DNA of 64,000 nt from Gossypium raimondii (taxonomy: Eukaryota > Streptophyta > Magnoliopsida > Malvales > Malvaceae). Of this stretch, positions 60,954 through 64,000 are shown piece by piece (positions within the stretch are counted from its first letter, which is position 1; each line of letters opens with the position of its first letter). Position numbers and translations under genes: made by a program. The notes under the pieces are model-generated. The model made no database searches and was not told where the DNA came from. It saw nothing but the letters and a program-made list of their open reading frames with translations. The stretch is from positions 2,637,501 to 2,701,500 of the forward strand of contig NC_068577.1 in the NCBI RefSeq assembly GCF_025698545.1, given 5' to 3'.

Positions 60954-63404
60954 TCACCTTGGCCCAGATAATATAGAGGGTGAAACTTGTGAAGCAAAAC
61001 TCCCCACAATTTCCCACGTTAATCCATTTAGAAAATCTTCATTCAAGTTACTTGCAACGTAATTTGAGTCCTCAAAAAGTTTCACCACTGCGGACATGGA
61101 AGGCCTCCTGGCATATTCATTTTGCAGACACCATGCAGCAACCTTCATCATCTCCACAACTTCGGTTGCATTCGACTGCATATCATCGCTGCATTGATCG
61201 ACTAAATCCAACAGTAGCCCTTCTTCTTGCTTTCTCCTAAAAAGTCTCAGTAAATGCATATCCTCTTCTAGCTGAGATTTATCGACGTTTGGTCTCCCAC
61301 ATAGAATTTCCAGGACCACAATACCAAAGCTATAGACATCTGCTTTTTCAGTTATAACTGAGCTTAACCATTCAGGAGCCATATAACCAGGGGTTCCCCT
61401 CATAGCTGTTACGACCCGACTTTGGTCTCTTCCAATTAGCTTAGACAACCCAAAATCTGAAACTTTGGCATTGAAATTCTCATCTAGAAGGATATTTTGA
61501 GGTTTGATGTCTAAGTGAATTATCTTTTGATTGCAACCTTCATGAAGATAGGCTAGTCCTTTGGCTATATCTATAATGATCTTCTTTCTAATTTGCCATC
61601 TAAGAGCGATTCTTGGTTTTTATAGAAGATCCATCGGTCTAACGATCCATTAGCCATGTACTTATAGACTAAAAGCCTGTTGAATTTTTCAGCACAAAAT
61701 CCAACCAAACTTACCAAATTGAAATGGTTAATGCTTCCAATTGTTTGAACTTCAGCTACAAATGACTTGTTAACTGCACCAAAGCCAACAAGCTGCTTGA
61801 CTGCAACTTCAGATCCCGGAGGTAAGGTTCCATGAAACACATACCCAAAACCACCCTCACCAATCTTGTTGCTAAAATTTTTGGTGACGTTCTTCAACTC
61901 TTCATATGAGAATCTAGTTGGCATTCCAGCATGTTGTCTAGATAATCTTCCTCAACTTCTTGGAACCCTTTTCTAAATCCTAGAATAATGAAAGCGCATA
62001 TAAGAAACACACCAAAGATAGCTCCAAGAGTTGAGCCCACAATAACTGATGTATACTTGGGTGATGAAACATTCTTGTTAGAACTCTGTGAAATTGGAGA
62101 ACTTTGCACCTTTATAAAAGCTGAGTTGTCATTGTAAGTACCATAGCCGCTAGAATAACTTTTCGCGATGGACAATCCTCCAGACAGAAAATAGCAGGAA
62201 CCCTCTGTATCCATAAAGGCTTCGCAAGAACAGTTGTTTAAACAGAGTGCTTTACATTCTTTTAAAGTTTTTGTCTCAGAGATCAAATATTTTTTCACGG
62301 GATGAAAATTGTAGCCTTGTAGCTCGAGAAAACTCTGATGAATAGAACTCTCACAAGAGATTGGTGAAACTGCATAACATCCAAGATCTGGCTTTGTATA
62401 ATTTATTGGCTTAAAATAAGTAGTTCCATTTTCATTTGCATCAACAGGGCAACTGCATCCCTCTTTTAAGCAAACGCCATAATTTCCACATGCGAATGGA
62501 TAACTACATGGATCAATGGGGAGTAGATCAGTGCCCTCCCACTTGGGATCTTTCCACTCATATGCCTTCAAGTGGCCATCACTTCCCAACTGTATAAACT
62601 TAGCTGAGGCTGGCACGGGAAACTCCCGAACTTTCCTTTTTGGAATTCAAGATCAACATAAGACAAGATAGGACTTACGTAATAGGGATCCATAGATGCA
62701 GTGGATTCACCATAAGTTACCATAGAAGCAGTGAAAGTGGGTTCACCATAAGTAACCAAAGAAGCAGTGTAGTTAACAGAAGCATTGATAGCAAATTCAT
62801 ACGAAACAATACTTGAATTCGGTAGCGATACATTGGTCGTCAATGGATGCTGTAGCATTAAACTTTGACCAAGAACTAAAGAGTCCGTTGGGTGGTGAAA
62901 TGACTGCCAAACCATGTCACTGGCTTTGTTAAGCAGCATGAGGTTTCCCTCCGCACTCAAGTTTAACCTTGACGTATCAAAGATGAGTGCGTCCCAAACA
63001 GAAACATTGTAAGCATCTAACAACCAAAACTTGCCATCATGAGTGAGTTGCAACTGTGCTTGACTCTCAACTGGATAGCCTCTATTAGCCGACCATACCA
63101 CTTGTGGAGAAGATCTGATATGACCATCGTAACTCGTGCTGAAGATGGAGATAGCAAATAGGCAATTGTCACCATCATAGCTGCAATGGAAACCACAGAC
63201 AAACGTCCCATTAACAAGGATCGGCTTCACACCAAATGACTCCCTGAAATTATAGTCAGATGATGGAGGGATTCTCCAAGATTTCGGGCCATCAACAAAT
63301 GAGGGGTAGTCCATGATTTCAGCATCAACAAAAACTAACGCCGAAGTGATCAGTGGCATCAAAAGAGTGATCATTAGAAAGGCGCTACAAGAATTGGTAT
63401 TCAT
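60954..63404 (-). pseudogene. G-type lectin receptor-like kinase 4, three frameshifts
   Basis: Full-length in outline but broken by three one-base losses relative to its paralogues: near 62610 (TTCCCGTGCC where copy 2 has TTCCACGTAG), near 61928 (CTGGAATGCC where copy 1 has TTGGGAATGCC) and near 61608 (GAATCGCTC where copy 2 has GATCTTGCCC). Pieces: 63404-62568 signal peptide and lectin domain; 62616-61894 EGF-like, PAN and transmembrane parts (CSYPFACGNYGVCLKEGCSC, CLNNCSCEAF, SVIVGSTLGAIFG); 61924-61571 N-lobe (GEGGFGYVFHG, VAVKQL); then an open frame to 60954 with HLDIKPQN, DFGLSKL, GTPGYMAPEW. It also has an internal duplication in the linker (VTYGEPTFTASMVTYGEST). Non-functional as it stands. 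Confidence 0.85.
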
Positions 63405-64000
63405 GATCTTTGCTCTCTAAGGCGAGCAATGGCTTACCAGGGAAAAGTAAATTAGCTGCAACAATGGCGTCAACTTTGACTAACCTATATAATTCATGCT
63501 ATCATATTGAAGGAAAATAATTCTTTTTCGTTTATGAAATCACCAAGAAAATGCAGAAAAGTAAAAAAAAGGAGTATGACGAACAGCAAGAATTTTCTTT
63601 AGGAAAAAATAGTTAAAAATAGTTATCCAGTAGCGTTCAAAACGGGATCAATCAGGGTGGCTAAGTGGGGGCATTGACAGCTTCTATACCCTCCCAACGC
63701 GTACAATTTGTCAAATTCAATTAAGTCCATTTCTATGGAAAAAAAAAATGCAATGTGAGGTGGTTTCTTGCATCCTCATACTCGAGATTAGTTGAAATTT
63801 AATACCAATGGATCTGTAATGATGGACACTGGAGTTGAAGGTATTGGAGGTGTTTTGAGGACTTGCATAGCAACAGCTTAATTACATTTTCATCATGTGT
63901 TGACCCAAGTTAAGTGGAGGTGCTAGCTATTATAGAGGTAGCCTCAATTTAGTTACCAAACTTACAAAAATTTATAATTTAATTTCCAGACTTTCATGTT
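63405..64000. other. Upstream region of lectin kinase 4
   Basis: Duplicated with 58558-59025 up to about 63913. The four kinase copies share GCTCTCTAA-GNCGAGCAATGG-type sequence directly before their start codons, so promoter-proximal DNA was copied with the genes. The end of the window has no gene. Confidence 0.5.

Overview
This is a 64 kb piece of a plant nuclear genome. Genes have many exons with GT-AG introns, intergenic DNA is AT-rich, and DNA transposons are abundant. All recognised proteins are plant families. The repeat style (CACTA ends packed with AGCGGCG/CGCCGCT blocks, many small foldback elements) suggests a eudicot, perhaps Malvaceae such as cotton. The species is an inference that I could not test.

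Layout. 684-5473 (+): the last 12 coding exons of a V-ATPase subunit a gene; its N-terminal part lies before the window. 6837-8682 (-): a complete RD19-type papain-like cysteine protease. 8.8-13.4 kb: non-coding, with foldback elements and a degraded plastid DNA insertion carrying a trnV-UAC 5' half and a trnM-CAU. 13379-28956: a CACTA (En/Spm) transposon (A, minus) with a second, related CACTA transposon (B, plus) inserted in its transposase gene. B holds a 1.2 kb hAT-like element. All three insertions have target-site duplications (CAG, ATC and ACTTTAGC). Both CACTA copies have lost the transposase core and carry inactivated copies of a second gene. 31038-33199 (+): a complete purple acid phosphatase with two PHR1-type P1BS motifs and a TATA box just upstream. 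34421-37189 (-): a complete SHL/EBS-type BAH-PHD chromatin reader. 37.2-42.9 kb: repeat-rich, no gene. 42899-48889 (-): a complete 18-exon RBM28/Nop4-like nucleolar RNA-binding protein with five RRMs. 50531-63404 (-): a tandem cluster of four G-type lectin receptor-like kinases, of which only one has an intact frame.

The host genes are ordinary single-locus plant genes without operon-like links: vacuolar acidification, vacuolar proteolysis, phosphate scavenging, chromatin reading, ribosome biogenesis and cell-surface perception. The most informative structures are the three-level nested transposon, whose pre-insertion sites can be rebuilt from sequence inside the window, and the decaying kinase cluster. 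I found no unknown enzymatic system; the hypotheses offered concern the nested transposon, the P1BS pair and the kinase cluster.
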